Counted from the stretch's first letter, positions 51,422 through 60,749 are shown. The stretch: DNA of 64,000 nucleotides from Bacteroidales bacterium H5 (GCA_001701225.1 DAAQ01000003.1:14251-78250); one strand, 5' to 3'. The notes: a model not told the origin generated them from the letters alone. Numbers and translations: made by a program.

Positions 51422-51429
51422 TAATTTTG
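51422..51429 (+). promoter_or_regulatory. -7 promoter element of gluQ
   Basis: TAATTTTG preceded, 19 bases earlier, by TTTG in a T-rich run; the ATG follows at 51454. Confidence 0.65.
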
Positions 51430-51453
51430 CGCCCGAAAAAACAATGTCAGGCT

Positions 51454-52425
51454 ATGGAAAAAGTCAACGTTCCCGTGGGGCGGTTCGCGCCGTCACCATC
51501 GGGCAGGATGCATCTCGGCAACATCTTCACCGCTGTCCTGTCGTGGCTGTCGGTGCGCAGCCGCGGAGGCAGATGGGTGCTCCGTATCGAGGATCTCGAC
51601 CCGCAGCGGTCGAAACGCTGTCATGCGGAGATGATCGAGGATGACCTGCGCTGGCTCGGCCTCGACTGGGACGAGGGTGGCCTCGACGGCATCGGGCCAT
51701 CCGGCCCATATATGCAGAGTCTGCGCGATGAGATATATGGCTATTACCTTGCCAGGCTCGTTGCCACCGGCTATACCTATCCCTGCCGGTGCACCCGTGC
51801 CGACCTCATGGCCGTGAGGGCTCCCCATCAGAGCGACGGACGGCTGATTTATCCGGGCACCTGCCGTCCTGCGCATCTGCCCTCTACCCCTGTGGGAGAT
51901 GCCACAGGGGCTGCCTTGCGCCTCTATGTCCCCGACGAGGAGATTGCATACCGTGACGGTGTTTTCGGGATGCGGCGCTACAATCTTGCGCGCGAGTGCG
52001 GCGATTTTGTGGTGCGGCGTGCCGACGGCGCATGGTCATATCAGCTCGCCGTCGTGGTCGACGACGCGCTGATGGGGGTGACCGAGGTGATGCGCGGCTG
52101 CGACTTGCTGCTCTCTGCGGCCCAGCAGATATATCTGCGCCGTCTGCTGGGACTTCCCGACCCCGAATATGTCCATCTTCCGCTTGTGTGCAACAATGCC
52201 GGGCAGCGGCTCTCCAAGCGTGACAGCTCCATGAGCATGGAACATCTCCGCCGGATCTATTCTCCCGGGCAGATCTTGGGCATTGTGGCCTCCCTTTCGG
52301 GCATCAAGCCCGGCAGCGGGGCTGTCGGGCTCGATGAACTCCTTGAGATGTATGACCGCAGGGCGATTCCGGCCACTGAGTCGGTCGTGGTGTCAGACGA
52401 CGGACAGGATTCAGGGATGATTTAA
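51454..52425 (+). CDS. gluQ: Glutamyl-Q tRNA(Asp) synthetase
   Basis: Truncated glutamyl-tRNA synthetase paralogue that attaches glutamate to queuosine of tRNA(Asp). The ATG at 51454 (MEKVNVPVGRFAPSPSGRMH) follows the promoter; the earlier in-frame ATG at 51427 lies in the promoter. The HIGH-like motif is PSPSGRMHLGN and the KMSKS-like motif is QRLSKRDSS. The zinc-type cysteines are in YPCRCTRADL and YPGTCR. The anticodon-binding domain is absent, as expected at 323 residues. Confidence 0.92.
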   Translation: MEKVNVPVGRFAPSPSGRMHLGNIFTAVLSWLSVRSRGGRWVLRIEDLDPQRSKRCHAEMIEDDLRWLGLDWDEGGLDGIGPSGPYMQSLRDEIYGYYLARLVATGYTYPCRCTRADLMAVRAPHQSDGRLIYPGTCRPAHLPSTPVGDATGAALRLYVPDEEIAYRDGVFGMRRYNLARECGDFVVRRADGAWSYQLAVVVDDALMGVTEVMRGCDLLLSAAQQIYLRRLLGLPDPEYVHLPLVCNNAGQRLSKRDSSMSMEHLRRIYSPGQILGIVASLSGIKPGSGAVGLDELLEMYDRRAIPATESVVVSDDGQDSGMI

Positions 52426-52482
52426 CGTATCGCGGAATGAAAAATGTATGACTGTATGAGTGTGTGATACGATTATTTTCAC

Positions 52483-52490
52483 TACATTTG
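52483..52490 (+). promoter_or_regulatory. -7 promoter element of rsgA
   Basis: TACATTTG ends only five bases before the rsgA ATG at 52496, so transcription is expected to start at or next to the start codon. Confidence 0.5.
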
Positions 52491-52495
52491 CGGCA

Positions 52496-53446
52496 ATGAA
52501 AGGAACAGTAATCAAAAATACCGGCAGCTCGTATGTCGTGTTGACCGATGATGGCCGCGAGGCCGTATGCAAGATCAAGGGGAATTTCCGCCTCAAAGGG
52601 ATTCGCACCACCAATCCGGTGGCCGTCGGCGACCGTGTGGACATCACGGAGAGCGCAGGCGGGGACACACCGTATATAATCTCGATCGAGCCCCGGCGCA
52701 ACTACATCATACGCCGGTCGAGCAACCTGTCGAAACAGGCCCACATACTTGCGGCCAACCTCGACCAGGTGTGCCTGGTGGTGACGCTGTTCCATCCCAC
52801 CACCTCGACCACCTTCATAGACCGCTTCCTGGCCACCGCCGAGGCATACAGGGTCCCTGCGGTTATAGTGATAAACAAGATTGACTTGCTCGAGGATGAT
52901 CCCGAAGGGATGGAATATCTCCATGCCGTGGAGCACCTCTACCGCACCATCGGTTATGAGGTGTGCCTTCTCTCGGCCCGGACGGGCGAGGGGCTTGACG
53001 GTCTCAAGGCCCTCCTCGACGGCAAGACCACGCTCTTCTCGGGCAATTCGGGTGTCGGCAAGTCGACACTGATAAACGACCTTATTCCCGGCATATCGCT
53101 GGCCACGGCCGAGATTTCGGCCATCCACGACACCGGCATGCACACCACGACATTCTCAGAGATGTTTGCCGTCCCGGGCATGAGCGACGGAAGCTATATC
53201 ATCGACACCCCCGGTGTGAAGGGATTCGGCACGCTCGAGTTTGACCGTCACGAGGTGGGGCATTTCTTCCCGGAGATATTCAGGTGCGGCAAGGATTGCC
53301 GCTATGGCGATTGCACGCACACCCACGAGCCCGGATGTGCCGTCAAGGAGGCCGTCGCCGACCACCGCATCTCCGAGTCGCGCTATGCCTCGTATCTCTC
53401 TATCCTCGATGACTCTGACGAGGACAAGTACCGCAAGGGATATTGA
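52496..53446 (+). CDS. rsgA: Ribosome small-subunit-dependent GTPase RsgA
   Basis: Circularly permuted GTPase that helps late 30S subunit maturation. The ATG at 52496 gives 316 residues starting MKGTVIKNTGSSYVV, the OB-fold start usual in Bacteroidota. The permuted order is visible: NKIDLL (G4) comes before FSGNSGVGKSTLIN (G1, near residue 184), then DTPGVKGFG (G3). The C-terminal zinc-binding segment is CGKDCRYGDCTHTHEPGC. The promoter element lies immediately before the ATG. Confidence 0.95.
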   Translation: MKGTVIKNTGSSYVVLTDDGREAVCKIKGNFRLKGIRTTNPVAVGDRVDITESAGGDTPYIISIEPRRNYIIRRSSNLSKQAHILAANLDQVCLVVTLFHPTTSTTFIDRFLATAEAYRVPAVIVINKIDLLEDDPEGMEYLHAVEHLYRTIGYEVCLLSARTGEGLDGLKALLDGKTTLFSGNSGVGKSTLINDLIPGISLATAEISAIHDTGMHTTTFSEMFAVPGMSDGSYIIDTPGVKGFGTLEFDRHEVGHFFPEIFRCGKDCRYGDCTHTHEPGCAVKEAVADHRISESRYASYLSILDDSDEDKYRKGY

Positions 53447-53457
53447 CCTGCTGAATC

Positions 53458-53502
53458 AACAGTCACGGCCGGTGTCGGATGTCGACATCGGCCGTGACTG
53501 TT
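53458..53502. terminator. Bidirectional terminator between rsgA and the omega-like gene
   Basis: Twenty-base arms beginning aacagtcacggccg and ending cggccgtgactgtt pair with one mismatch around a 5-base loop; T-rich sequence follows on the right side. It lies between convergent genes. Confidence 0.8.
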
Positions 53503-53523
53503 TCCTGTTGTCAGGGTCTCGGA

Positions 53524-53856
53524 TTATTCGTCAAGCGCGTCCTTGGCGGGATTGCGGAAATGAATCTTGTGCTCCAGATACTCCTGGGTGGCGATGAGGG
53601 TGGGTTTGGGGAGACGCTCGTAGAAGCGCGAGATCTCAATCTGCTCGCGGTTTTCGGAAACCTCCTCGAGGTTGTCGTTGAGCGAGGCGAACTCCTGGAG
53701 TTTCTTCTCGAGGTCATGTTTCATCTCGCCGGCGATCTGGTTGGCTCGCTTGGCGATGATGCAGACGGTCTCATAGACGTTGCCGGTGTCCTCGCTCATA
53801 GAGATGAGGTCGCGGGTCTGGGTGTTGAGAGGGGCGTTGGTCTTCTTGTAGTCCAT
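53524..53856 (-). CDS. rpoZ: Rpb6/omega-like RNA polymerase subunit
   Basis: A 110-residue protein starting MDYKKTNAPLNTQTRDL, with the omega/Rpb6 signature NVYETVCIIAKRANQI near residues 26-41. Bacteroidota omega subunits have this Rpb6-like style. It lies 27 bases after bamD on the same strand and is followed by the shared terminator. Confidence 0.88.
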   Translation of the reverse strand: MDYKKTNAPLNTQTRDLISMSEDTGNVYETVCIIAKRANQIAGEMKHDLEKKLQEFASLNDNLEEVSENREQIEISRFYERLPKPTLIATQEYLEHKIHFRNPAKDALDE

Positions 53857-53883
53857 GTATGCAATGATGATGATAGTTTTTAC

Positions 53884-54684
53884 TTATTTCTCCGCATATC
53901 GGCTGGCGATGGCGAAAATGTTGTCAGCCTCCTTGCGGTTGGGGGTGTCGGGATAGTTGTTGATGAACGAGTAGTACTCGTCGACCACCTCGGCATATCG
54001 CTCGGCCTTGCGCTCGTCCACACTCTCGCGGGCTTCCTGATAGCGTGCCTTGAGTATGAGCAGCTCGAGGTCTTCCTTGTATTTCGAATAGGGGTAGTCC
54101 TTGATGGCGTTGCGGGCCACGATGATGGCGCTCTCGTAGTTGTTGCCGCCATAGGTGCCGAGGTTATAGTATAGCTGCGCGTTCTCGAGCTGCTTGAGCG
54201 TCAGTTTGTCCTGAAGCTCGAAGATGGCGTTCTGGGCAATCGAGACTTTGTCCGAGCGGGGGAAATAGTCGAGGAATGACTGTAGCTCCTCGATAGCCTT
54301 GATGGTGCCGCTCTGGTCGAGCTGCGAGTCGGGCGAGTCGAGATAATAGCCGTATCCGGCATAGAATCGCGCCAGCTCGGTGTATTTCCCCTTGGGGTAA
54401 CGGGTATAGTAGTTCTTGAAATACGACCCCGATGTCTCGTAGTCCTTGTTCTCGTAGTTCGAGAGAGCCAGCAGATAGAGGGCGTCTTCGGCCTTCTCCG
54501 AACCTCTGAAAGCTGTGGGGACATTCTCGAGGGCGGTGGCCGCCTGGGTATATTTCTTCTCCTCGAACGCCCGTTTGGCATAGTCGAGGCGATAGTCAGG
54601 GTCGGTGCTCTTGAGCACTTTCTGATATTCGCCGCACGACGCAAGGGCCATCGAGGCCAAAAGGATTAATAGTATATGGCGCAT
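53884..54684 (-). CDS. bamD: Outer-membrane assembly lipoprotein BamD
   Basis: TPR lipoprotein of the BAM complex that inserts beta-barrel proteins. The ATG at 54684 opens a lipoprotein signal with lipobox LASC (Cys17). The 266 residues contain BamD TPR units (DYAKRAFEEKKYTQAATALE, YFKNYYTRYPKGKYTELARF, QSFLDYFPRSDKVSIAQNAI). It is cotranscribed with the omega-like gene. Promoter element TAATTTTG at 54715-54722. Confidence 0.93.
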   Translation of the reverse strand: MRHILLILLASMALASCGEYQKVLKSTDPDYRLDYAKRAFEEKKYTQAATALENVPTAFRGSEKAEDALYLLALSNYENKDYETSGSYFKNYYTRYPKGKYTELARFYAGYGYYLDSPDSQLDQSGTIKAIEELQSFLDYFPRSDKVSIAQNAIFELQDKLTLKQLENAQLYYNLGTYGGNNYESAIIVARNAIKDYPYSKYKEDLELLILKARYQEARESVDERKAERYAEVVDEYYSFINNYPDTPNRKEADNIFAIASRYAEK

Positions 54685-54714
54685 TGTATAGTGTTGGGTC
54701 GATATTTCAAACTG

Positions 54715-54722
54715 CAAAATTA
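54715..54722 (-). promoter_or_regulatory. -7 promoter element of bamD
   Basis: Read leftward it is TAATTTTG, 30 bases before the ATG. Confidence 0.6.
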
Positions 54723-54776
54723 GCTTTTTTTTCTTGAAAATCGAAATGGAGGGTTCTGTATTTTTATAAATTGTGT

Positions 54777-54784
54777 TAATTTTG
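54777..54784 (+). promoter_or_regulatory. -7 promoter element of the GHL10 gene
   Basis: TAATTTTG, 28 bases before the ATG at 54813; divergent from the bamD promoter. Confidence 0.6.
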
Positions 54785-54812
54785 CAGTCGCGTTCCCATA
54801 TTCAGCCCGTTT

Positions 54813-56321
54813 ATGCATATCCGTAACATAATATTCACAGCGATTCTATGCTTCGTTTTTGCCCTCACGGCGGCAGCTTCATCACCCAAGCGCGAGATGC
54901 GCGGCGTGTGGGTGGCCACGGTGTGGGGCATCGACTGGCCTTCCACTACAGGCGCCGACAAGGTCGCCGCGCGACTCCAGCAGGCCGAGATGACAGCATT
55001 GCTCGACAGGCTGAAGGGACTGAATTTCACCACTGTGTGCTTTCAGGTGCGTTCGATGGGCGATGTGATGTACGACTCTGCCCTTGAGCCTTGGAGCGGC
55101 TTCCTGACAGGCAAGCGCGGCAATGCTCCCGCCTGGGACCCTCTCGCGTTTGTGGTCGACGAGTGCCACCGCCGCGGCCTCGAGTGCTATGCGTGGGTCA
55201 ACCCCTTCAGGTGGTCTACAGGAACTCTCTATGATACTCCGGCCGACCGCAAGTGGCGTGAGAACGGATGGCTTCTCACACACGGCAAGTACACCGTGTT
55301 CAATCCCGGCATGGAGGAGGTGAGGCAGCATATCGTCGAGGTGTGCCGCGAGATTGTCGACGGCTATGACGTGGACGGACTCGTGTTCGACGACTATTTC
55401 TATCCCAACCGAATCCCCGAGACCAAGGATGCGCCGGACTATAGCCTCTATCTCTCTGACGCTCCGTGGATGGATTTCGGCGACTGGCGGCGCGCCTGTG
55501 TACACAAGGCTGTCGCGGATGTCAGCGCCATGATTCGCGACACGCGCCGCGGGTGCCGTTTCGGCATCTCTCCGGCCGGTGTGGCGGGTAAGGGAAGTAC
55601 CTCGGCTCCGAAATGGGGCGTGGATGCCTGTGATGTCAAGGCATCAGACTGGCAGTATACCGAGATATATTCCGACCCTCTCGGGCTCATGTATCAGGGC
55701 ACTGTCGATTTCATCTCGCCGCAGATATATTGGGGCACCACGCACGCCACAGCACCTTACGGGCCGATTGCCCGGTGGTGGGCCGGGGCCTCAAACCAGT
55801 TTGGCAGTCATTTCTATCCGTCCGTGACACTGGAACGTCTGGCCAAAGGTGACCGCCGCGAGAATATCGCAGACCTCGGGCGCCAGATAGACTGCAACCG
55901 CGCCGAGAGCCTTGACGGGAACCAGGGTATAATCATCTATAGCGCCAAGTTTGTCGGTGATGTCGCCGGATGTCTTCGCGGCAGGTTCGCGCATCCGTCG
56001 CTGACCCCTGTCGTGGCCGGTGGGCCCGAGGCTCCGTCAGACGCCCCCCGGGGACTCAGACATGACGGGAGCGCCCTGACATGGCGCGAGAGCGACGGCG
56101 AGCCGGGCGAGCTGATGCGATATACGGTCTATGCCGTGCCTCCCGGAGTCGGACGCGACGAGGCCATGGCCCCGGACGGAGACGGAATCGACGGACGCTA
56201 TCTGCTCGGCGTCACCTACGAGCCCCGGTATGACATCGGGCGCCGTGAGCGGGGATGGTGTTATGCCGTGTGTGCATACTCGCCATCGTCAGCCGAGAGC
56301 GCTCCCGCATGGCTTGAATGA
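54813..56321 (+). CDS. GHL10-type (YngK/DUF187) glycoside hydrolase-like protein, exported
   Basis: A 502-residue exported protein with a signal peptide (FTAILCFVFALTAAASS). The TIM-barrel domain starts at REMRGVWVATVWGIDWPS and includes VCFQVRSMGDVMYDSALEPW, CYAWVNPFRWS, VDGLVFDDYFYP (candidate catalytic acids) and FGISPAGVAGKGST. A fibronectin III-like domain follows from about residue 410. Family members are linked to cell-wall or surface glycan breakdown, but the substrate is not fixed. The last 33 bases overlap the convergent small gene. Confidence 0.87.
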   Translation: MHIRNIIFTAILCFVFALTAAASSPKREMRGVWVATVWGIDWPSTTGADKVAARLQQAEMTALLDRLKGLNFTTVCFQVRSMGDVMYDSALEPWSGFLTGKRGNAPAWDPLAFVVDECHRRGLECYAWVNPFRWSTGTLYDTPADRKWRENGWLLTHGKYTVFNPGMEEVRQHIVEVCREIVDGYDVDGLVFDDYFYPNRIPETKDAPDYSLYLSDAPWMDFGDWRRACVHKAVADVSAMIRDTRRGCRFGISPAGVAGKGSTSAPKWGVDACDVKASDWQYTEIYSDPLGLMYQGTVDFISPQIYWGTTHATAPYGPIARWWAGASNQFGSHFYPSVTLERLAKGDRRENIADLGRQIDCNRAESLDGNQGIIIYSAKFVGDVAGCLRGRFAHPSLTPVVAGGPEAPSDAPRGLRHDGSALTWRESDGEPGELMRYTVYAVPPGVGRDEAMAPDGDGIDGRYLLGVTYEPRYDIGRRERGWCYAVCAYSPSSAESAPAWLE

Positions 56322-56534
56322 TTCGGACGATGACGCGTGCGAAAGTCCACGCTCGGTGTCTTGGTTGACATAGAACCGTATCATGGCATAGACCATGCAC
56401 TGCACGGGCGTGAGTGTCTGCTCGGGGTCTTCTCCGAGAATGAATTCGCGGCTCAGTGCGCGGCTTATGGGTTCGCGGTCGGCTGCCGGGAGGGCGTTGA
56501 TGGTGTTGACGACACGGGGCGAGATGATAAACAT
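56289..56534 (-). CDS. Small conserved hypothetical protein
   Basis: An 81-residue protein beginning MFIISPRVVNTINALPAADR, then EFILGEDPEQTLTPVQCMVY and AMIRFYVNQDTERGL, a phrasing I recall from small Bacteroidales proteins of unknown function. The TAACTTTG promoter element at 56581-56588 supports expression. Its 3' end overlaps the tail of the convergent hydrolase gene by 33 bases. Confidence 0.7.
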   Translation of the reverse strand: MFIISPRVVNTINALPAADREPISRALSREFILGEDPEQTLTPVQCMVYAMIRFYVNQDTERGLSHASSSESFKPCGSALG

Positions 56535-56580
56535 AGGTGAGAGATTAAGTTTAAGATGGTATTTTGATATGATGATGTCG

Positions 56581-56588
56581 CAAAGTTA
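56581..56588 (-). promoter_or_regulatory. -7 promoter element of the small conserved gene
   Basis: Read leftward it is TAACTTTG, 46 bases before the ATG. Confidence 0.55.
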
Positions 56589-56670
56589 CCCCGCAGGCCG
56601 GGCAAGAATATTGCACATGATGGTTAAATTTGGTTGCATTGCCTGCGGAGTCATGTCATCGGGCCAAAAA

Positions 56671-56701
56671 TTGGCCATGTGGCGAAAAATTGCTAACTTT
56701 G
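56671..56701 (+). promoter_or_regulatory. Promoter of the lon-PASTA-rluD operon
   Basis: TTG (56671-56673), a 20-base spacer, then TAACTTTG (56694-56701); the lon ATG is at 56720. Confidence 0.78.
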
Positions 56702-56719
56702 GGGTCGCAAAAAAAGAGT

Positions 56720-59104
56720 ATGAAAGAAGAAACCAAGATAGTGTCAATTGGACAGTTTGAGCTGAAGCGCGACACCGAGCCTCGCGAGCCTGATCTGACA
56801 GACCTCCCTGTGATTCCGATGAGAGACCTCGTGCTCTTCCCCGGTGTCACATTCCCCATCACCATGGGGCGCGAGTCGACGGTGGCCACCGCTACCACCG
56901 CAGCAGAGAAGGGGATACCCGTCGGAATCTTCTGCCAGACCGACCCGGCTGACGAGACACTGACAGCCTCGTCGCTGCATAAATACGGCGTCATAGCCGA
57001 TGTCGTCAAGACTCTCGAGCTCCCCGACGGCACCAAGACCGCCATCATATCAGCCCGAGGCAAGGTGGCAATCACCGGCGAGGGTGCCGGAAAGACCATT
57101 CCCGGCTCGCTGAGTGTGGCCGTGAGGGAGGTACGCGAGGCCACGCCACGCCCTACAGACAAGGAATTTGCGGTGATGGTCACTGAGATACGCGACATCA
57201 CCCTCAATATATTGCGTCAGGAGCAGGACAAGCTCTCGGACCTCGTGTTCAATATCGAGAATGTCTCCACCCCTGTGATGCTGGTCAACCTCATCGCGAC
57301 ACATTCGGCGTTCTCGGTCAAGGACAAGATCGAGATGCTCAAGAAGCCCCGTATCAAGGACCGCGCCATGTATCTGCTGTCGCTGCTCGCCCAGAACGAG
57401 CAGATGGCCGAGCTGAAGGCCGAGATACAGCGCAAGACACGCCGCAATATGGACGAGCAGCAGCGTAATATGCTGCTGCACCAGCAGTTCGAGACTCTGC
57501 GTGACGAGCTGTTCGGCGATGAGGACGACTGCGCCATGTTCCAGGCCAAGGCGGCCGGGATTGCCTTTCCCGAAGAGGTGCGCAAGCGGTTTGATAAGGA
57601 GGTCGAGAAGCTGCGCCGCCTCAACCCGCAGTCGCCCGACTATTCGGTGCAGTATTCCTATCTCCAGGTCCTCACCGACCTGCCCTGGGGCAAGGAGGCG
57701 AGCCTGAACGACGATTTCGTCAAGGCCGAGGAGATTCTGAACTCCGACCATTACGGACTCGAGAAGGTCAAGGAGCGCATACTCGAGCAGCTTGCGGTGA
57801 TGATGAACAATCCCGGAGGCCGTTCACCCATACTGTGTCTGGTCGGCGCACCCGGTGTCGGCAAGACATCGCTGGGGCAGTCCATAGCACGCTCGCTCGG
57901 GCGCCCCTATCAGCGTGTGTCGCTCGGCGGCCTGCACGACGAGGCCGAGATACGCGGACACCGCCGCACATATATCGGGGCTATGCCGGGACGCATCATC
58001 GACGCCATACGCCGTGCCGGGTCGTCGAATCCGGTACTTCTGCTTGACGAGATAGACAAGACCGGGAGCGACTACAAGGGCGACCCGTCGTCGGCCCTCC
58101 TCGAGGTGCTTGACCCCGAGCAGAACTCGCATTTCCATGACAATTATGTCGATGTGGACTACGACCTGTCTCATGTCCTCTTCATCGCCACTGCCAACAC
58201 ACTCTCCACCATTCCCCAGCCGCTGCTCGACCGCATGGAGATAATCGACATCTCGGGCTATCTCCTCGAGGAGAAGGTCGAGATCGCACGCCGTCACCTT
58301 GTGCCGCGTGTGGCTGCCGAGAACGGTTTCGCACCCGATTATTTCGATTTCACGCCCGAGGCAATCGTCAGGATTGTCGAGGGATACACAAGCGAGAGCG
58401 GTGTACGCCAGCTCGAGAAGCGTATCGCAAAGGTGGTGCGCCAGATAATACTGCGCAAGATGCGCGGCAAGGAATTCTCGCCAGTGGTCACCCCCGACGT
58501 GCTGCGCGAATACCTCGGCGTGGAGCGCTATACCCCCGAGCGTTACGAGGCCACCGACATTCCCGGTGTTGCCGTGGGGCTCGCATGGACCTCGGTCGGC
58601 GGCGAGATACTCTTCATCGAGAGCGCTTTCACTCAGGGTAAGGGTGAGAAGCTGACCCTCACGGGCAATCTCGGAGACGTGATGAAGGAGTCGGCTGTGA
58701 TAGCCTCGCAGGTAGTCCGTGCGCGCGCCTCGCGATATGGCGTAGAGCCGGAATGGTTCGACACCCGTCAGCTCCATATCCATGTTCCCGAGGGGGCGAT
58801 TCCCAAGGATGGCCCTTCGGCGGGCATAACCATGTGCACCTCCATCCTCTCGGCCCTCACCGGCATCCCTGTAAAGCCACGTCTTGCAATGACAGGCGAG
58901 ATTACCCTGCGTGGCAAGGTGCTTCCCGTGGGTGGTATCAAGGAGAAGATACTTGCGGCCAAGCGTGCCGGAATCACAGACATCATACTTTGCGCCGACA
59001 ACCGCAAGGACATCGAGGATATCAGGCCCATCTATCTCGAAGGGGTTGCGTTCCACTATGTCAAGACGATTGACGACGTGTTTGAAATAGCTCTTGAAAA
59101 ATGA
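56720..59104 (+). CDS. lon: ATP-dependent Lon protease
   Basis: Cytosolic AAA+ serine protease for misfolded and regulatory proteins. The ATG at 56720 was chosen because the promoter lies at 56671-56701; the longer frame would start inside it. The 794 residues comprise the N-terminal LON domain (LPVIPMRDLVLFPGVTFPIT), Walker A GAPGVGKTS near residue 377, Walker B LLLDEIDK and the protease domain with catalytic Ser700 in KDGPSAGIT and Lys741 in GGIKEK. The stop overlaps the next gene as ATGA. No CIRCE-like heat-shock operator was seen. Confidence 0.97.
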   Translation: MKEETKIVSIGQFELKRDTEPREPDLTDLPVIPMRDLVLFPGVTFPITMGRESTVATATTAAEKGIPVGIFCQTDPADETLTASSLHKYGVIADVVKTLELPDGTKTAIISARGKVAITGEGAGKTIPGSLSVAVREVREATPRPTDKEFAVMVTEIRDITLNILRQEQDKLSDLVFNIENVSTPVMLVNLIATHSAFSVKDKIEMLKKPRIKDRAMYLLSLLAQNEQMAELKAEIQRKTRRNMDEQQRNMLLHQQFETLRDELFGDEDDCAMFQAKAAGIAFPEEVRKRFDKEVEKLRRLNPQSPDYSVQYSYLQVLTDLPWGKEASLNDDFVKAEEILNSDHYGLEKVKERILEQLAVMMNNPGGRSPILCLVGAPGVGKTSLGQSIARSLGRPYQRVSLGGLHDEAEIRGHRRTYIGAMPGRIIDAIRRAGSSNPVLLLDEIDKTGSDYKGDPSSALLEVLDPEQNSHFHDNYVDVDYDLSHVLFIATANTLSTIPQPLLDRMEIIDISGYLLEEKVEIARRHLVPRVAAENGFAPDYFDFTPEAIVRIVEGYTSESGVRQLEKRIAKVVRQIILRKMRGKEFSPVVTPDVLREYLGVERYTPERYEATDIPGVAVGLAWTSVGGEILFIESAFTQGKGEKLTLTGNLGDVMKESAVIASQVVRARASRYGVEPEWFDTRQLHIHVPEGAIPKDGPSAGITMCTSILSALTGIPVKPRLAMTGEITLRGKVLPVGGIKEKILAAKRAGITDIILCADNRKDIEDIRPIYLEGVAFHYVKTIDDVFEIALEK

Positions 59105-59697
59105 AAAAACTGCTCCTCAATCTTCTGCTGATGGGTGTGGCAACACTCGTGATAGTATGGCTTGCCATGGTCTGGCTCGGTTTCTGGACGCGCCACGGCG
59201 AGACAATCTCCGTGCCGTCGGTGCGCTCGATGCCTTTCGACAGGGCTGTCAGCTCACTCTCGGCCGAAGGGCTTGTCGGAATAGTGTCCGACTCGGTATA
59301 TGACAACCGCACCGCCCCGGGCACTGTCATCGAGCAGAATCCCAAGGCCGGGACTGTGGTCAAGGAGGGGCGTGAGGTCTTCCTGACCATCAACGCCTTC
59401 TCGCCGAAGATGGTCACACTCCCGACTCTCACCGACATCTCGCTGCGTCAGGCCCGCTCTATTCTCGAGGGTCTGGAGATACGCAATATCGTGGAACGGC
59501 GCGTGCCGAGCGATTTCAAGGATCTCGTGGTCGGTGTGCGCTATAAAGGCGCGCGCCTGATGCCTGGTGCCCGCGTCCCTGTCAATGCCACCATAGAGCT
59601 CGAGGTAGGCGAGGGTATGCCCGAGTTTGTCGAGACAGACTCTGTGACATCCGACACCGAGGCTGTGGCTACAGACCATCTTGATCTTTTTGAATGA
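59101..59697 (+). CDS. PASTA-domain membrane protein
   Basis: A 198-residue protein with one N-terminal membrane helix (about 7-27), then two to three PASTA units (ISVPSVRSMPFDRAVSSLSA, VTLPTLTDISLRQARSILEG) and an acidic C-terminal tail. PASTA domains bind peptidoglycan or beta-lactams in many proteins, but no kinase or penicillin-binding domain is attached. Its ATG overlaps the lon stop and its stop overlaps the rluD-like start, both as ATGA. In other Bacteroidota, as I recall, a PASTA gene commonly precedes rluD. Confidence 0.88.
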   Translation: MKKLLLNLLLMGVATLVIVWLAMVWLGFWTRHGETISVPSVRSMPFDRAVSSLSAEGLVGIVSDSVYDNRTAPGTVIEQNPKAGTVVKEGREVFLTINAFSPKMVTLPTLTDISLRQARSILEGLEIRNIVERRVPSDFKDLVVGVRYKGARLMPGARVPVNATIELEVGEGMPEFVETDSVTSDTEAVATDHLDLFE

Positions 59698-60749
59698 CAG
59701 ATATGGCAGAGGACGAAGAAATTCTTGATGCCGCATCTGTCGGCGAGGATGACGCGCAGGAGTTATACGAGCATTTCCGCTTTGTCGCCGACAAGGGGCA
59801 GCAGTTGCTGCGCGTCGACAAATATCTCGTGACGCGTCTCGAGCACTCGTCGCGCAACCGCATACAGCAGGCGGCCGATGCCGGATGCATACTTGTCAAC
59901 GGCAAGCCTGTCAAGTCAAACTATCGTGTCAAGCCCCTCGACCTGATACAGATAGTCATGGACCGTCCGCGATACGAGCTCGAGATTGTGGCCGAGGATA
60001 TTCCGCTCGACATCGTGTATGAGGATGACACGGTACTCGTAGTCAACAAACCTGCCGGTATGGTGGTCCATCCCGGCCACGGCAACTATAACGGTACGCT
60101 GGTCAATGCCCTGGCATGGCATTTCCGCGACAATCCCGACTATGATGTCTCCGACCCCCGCCTGGGATTGGTGCATCGTATTGACAAGGATACCTCCGGG
60201 CTACTTGTGGTGGCCAAGACTCCCGATGCCAAGACCCATCTGGGCAAGCAGTTCTTCAACAAGACGACCAAGCGCGAGTATAACGCCCTTGTGTGGGGAC
60301 TTCCCGATCCCAAGGCGGGGCGTATCGAGGGTAATATCGGGCGCGACTACCGCGACCGCCTCAAGATGGCCGTGCTACCCTCAGATGACCCCAACGGCAA
60401 GCATGCCGTGACTCATTATGAGACTCTTGAAGATTTCACCCACACCGCGCTTGTGAAATGTGTCCTCGAGACGGGGCGTACCCACCAGATACGCGTACAC
60501 ATGACCCACATAGGACATCCGCTGTTCTGCGATGCGAGATACGGCGGCGACAAGATACTGCGTGGCGAACGCTCGGGCGCATATCAGAAATTCATCCGCG
60601 ACTGCATGGAGGCGTGTCCGCGCCAGGCACTCCATGCGCGTACACTCGGATTCGTGCATCCCAAGACCGGCGAGGAAATGTTCTTCACCGCGCCACTCCC
60701 GCCCGATATGCAGCGGCTGCTTGAGATGTGGCGTTCAAGGATGGCCTGA
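59694..60749 (+). CDS. rluD: RluD-type 23S rRNA pseudouridine synthase
   Basis: A 351-residue RluA-family pseudouridine synthase. An acidic N-terminal extension is followed by an S4 RNA-binding domain (LLRVDKYLVTRLEHSSRNRI) and the catalytic domain with Asp164 in HRIDKDTSGLLV. ETGRTHQIRVHMTHIGHPLF is the other conserved segment. It is the last of three coupled genes with lon and the PASTA protein. Subfamily choice (RluD rather than RluC) rests on overall style. Confidence 0.9.
   Translation: MTDMAEDEEILDAASVGEDDAQELYEHFRFVADKGQQLLRVDKYLVTRLEHSSRNRIQQAADAGCILVNGKPVKSNYRVKPLDLIQIVMDRPRYELEIVAEDIPLDIVYEDDTVLVVNKPAGMVVHPGHGNYNGTLVNALAWHFRDNPDYDVSDPRLGLVHRIDKDTSGLLVVAKTPDAKTHLGKQFFNKTTKREYNALVWGLPDPKAGRIEGNIGRDYRDRLKMAVLPSDDPNGKHAVTHYETLEDFTHTALVKCVLETGRTHQIRVHMTHIGHPLFCDARYGGDKILRGERSGAYQKFIRDCMEACPRQALHARTLGFVHPKTGEEMFFTAPLPPDMQRLLEMWRSRMA

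Noticed and set aside
52304..53143. 279-codon leftward frame opposite gluQ and rsgA
   Set aside because: It spans the ends of two well-supported rightward genes and their promoter; no protein family is visible.
57824..59056. 410-codon frame opposite lon
   Set aside because: Entirely antisense to conserved catalytic domains of Lon, with no domain or promoter of its own.
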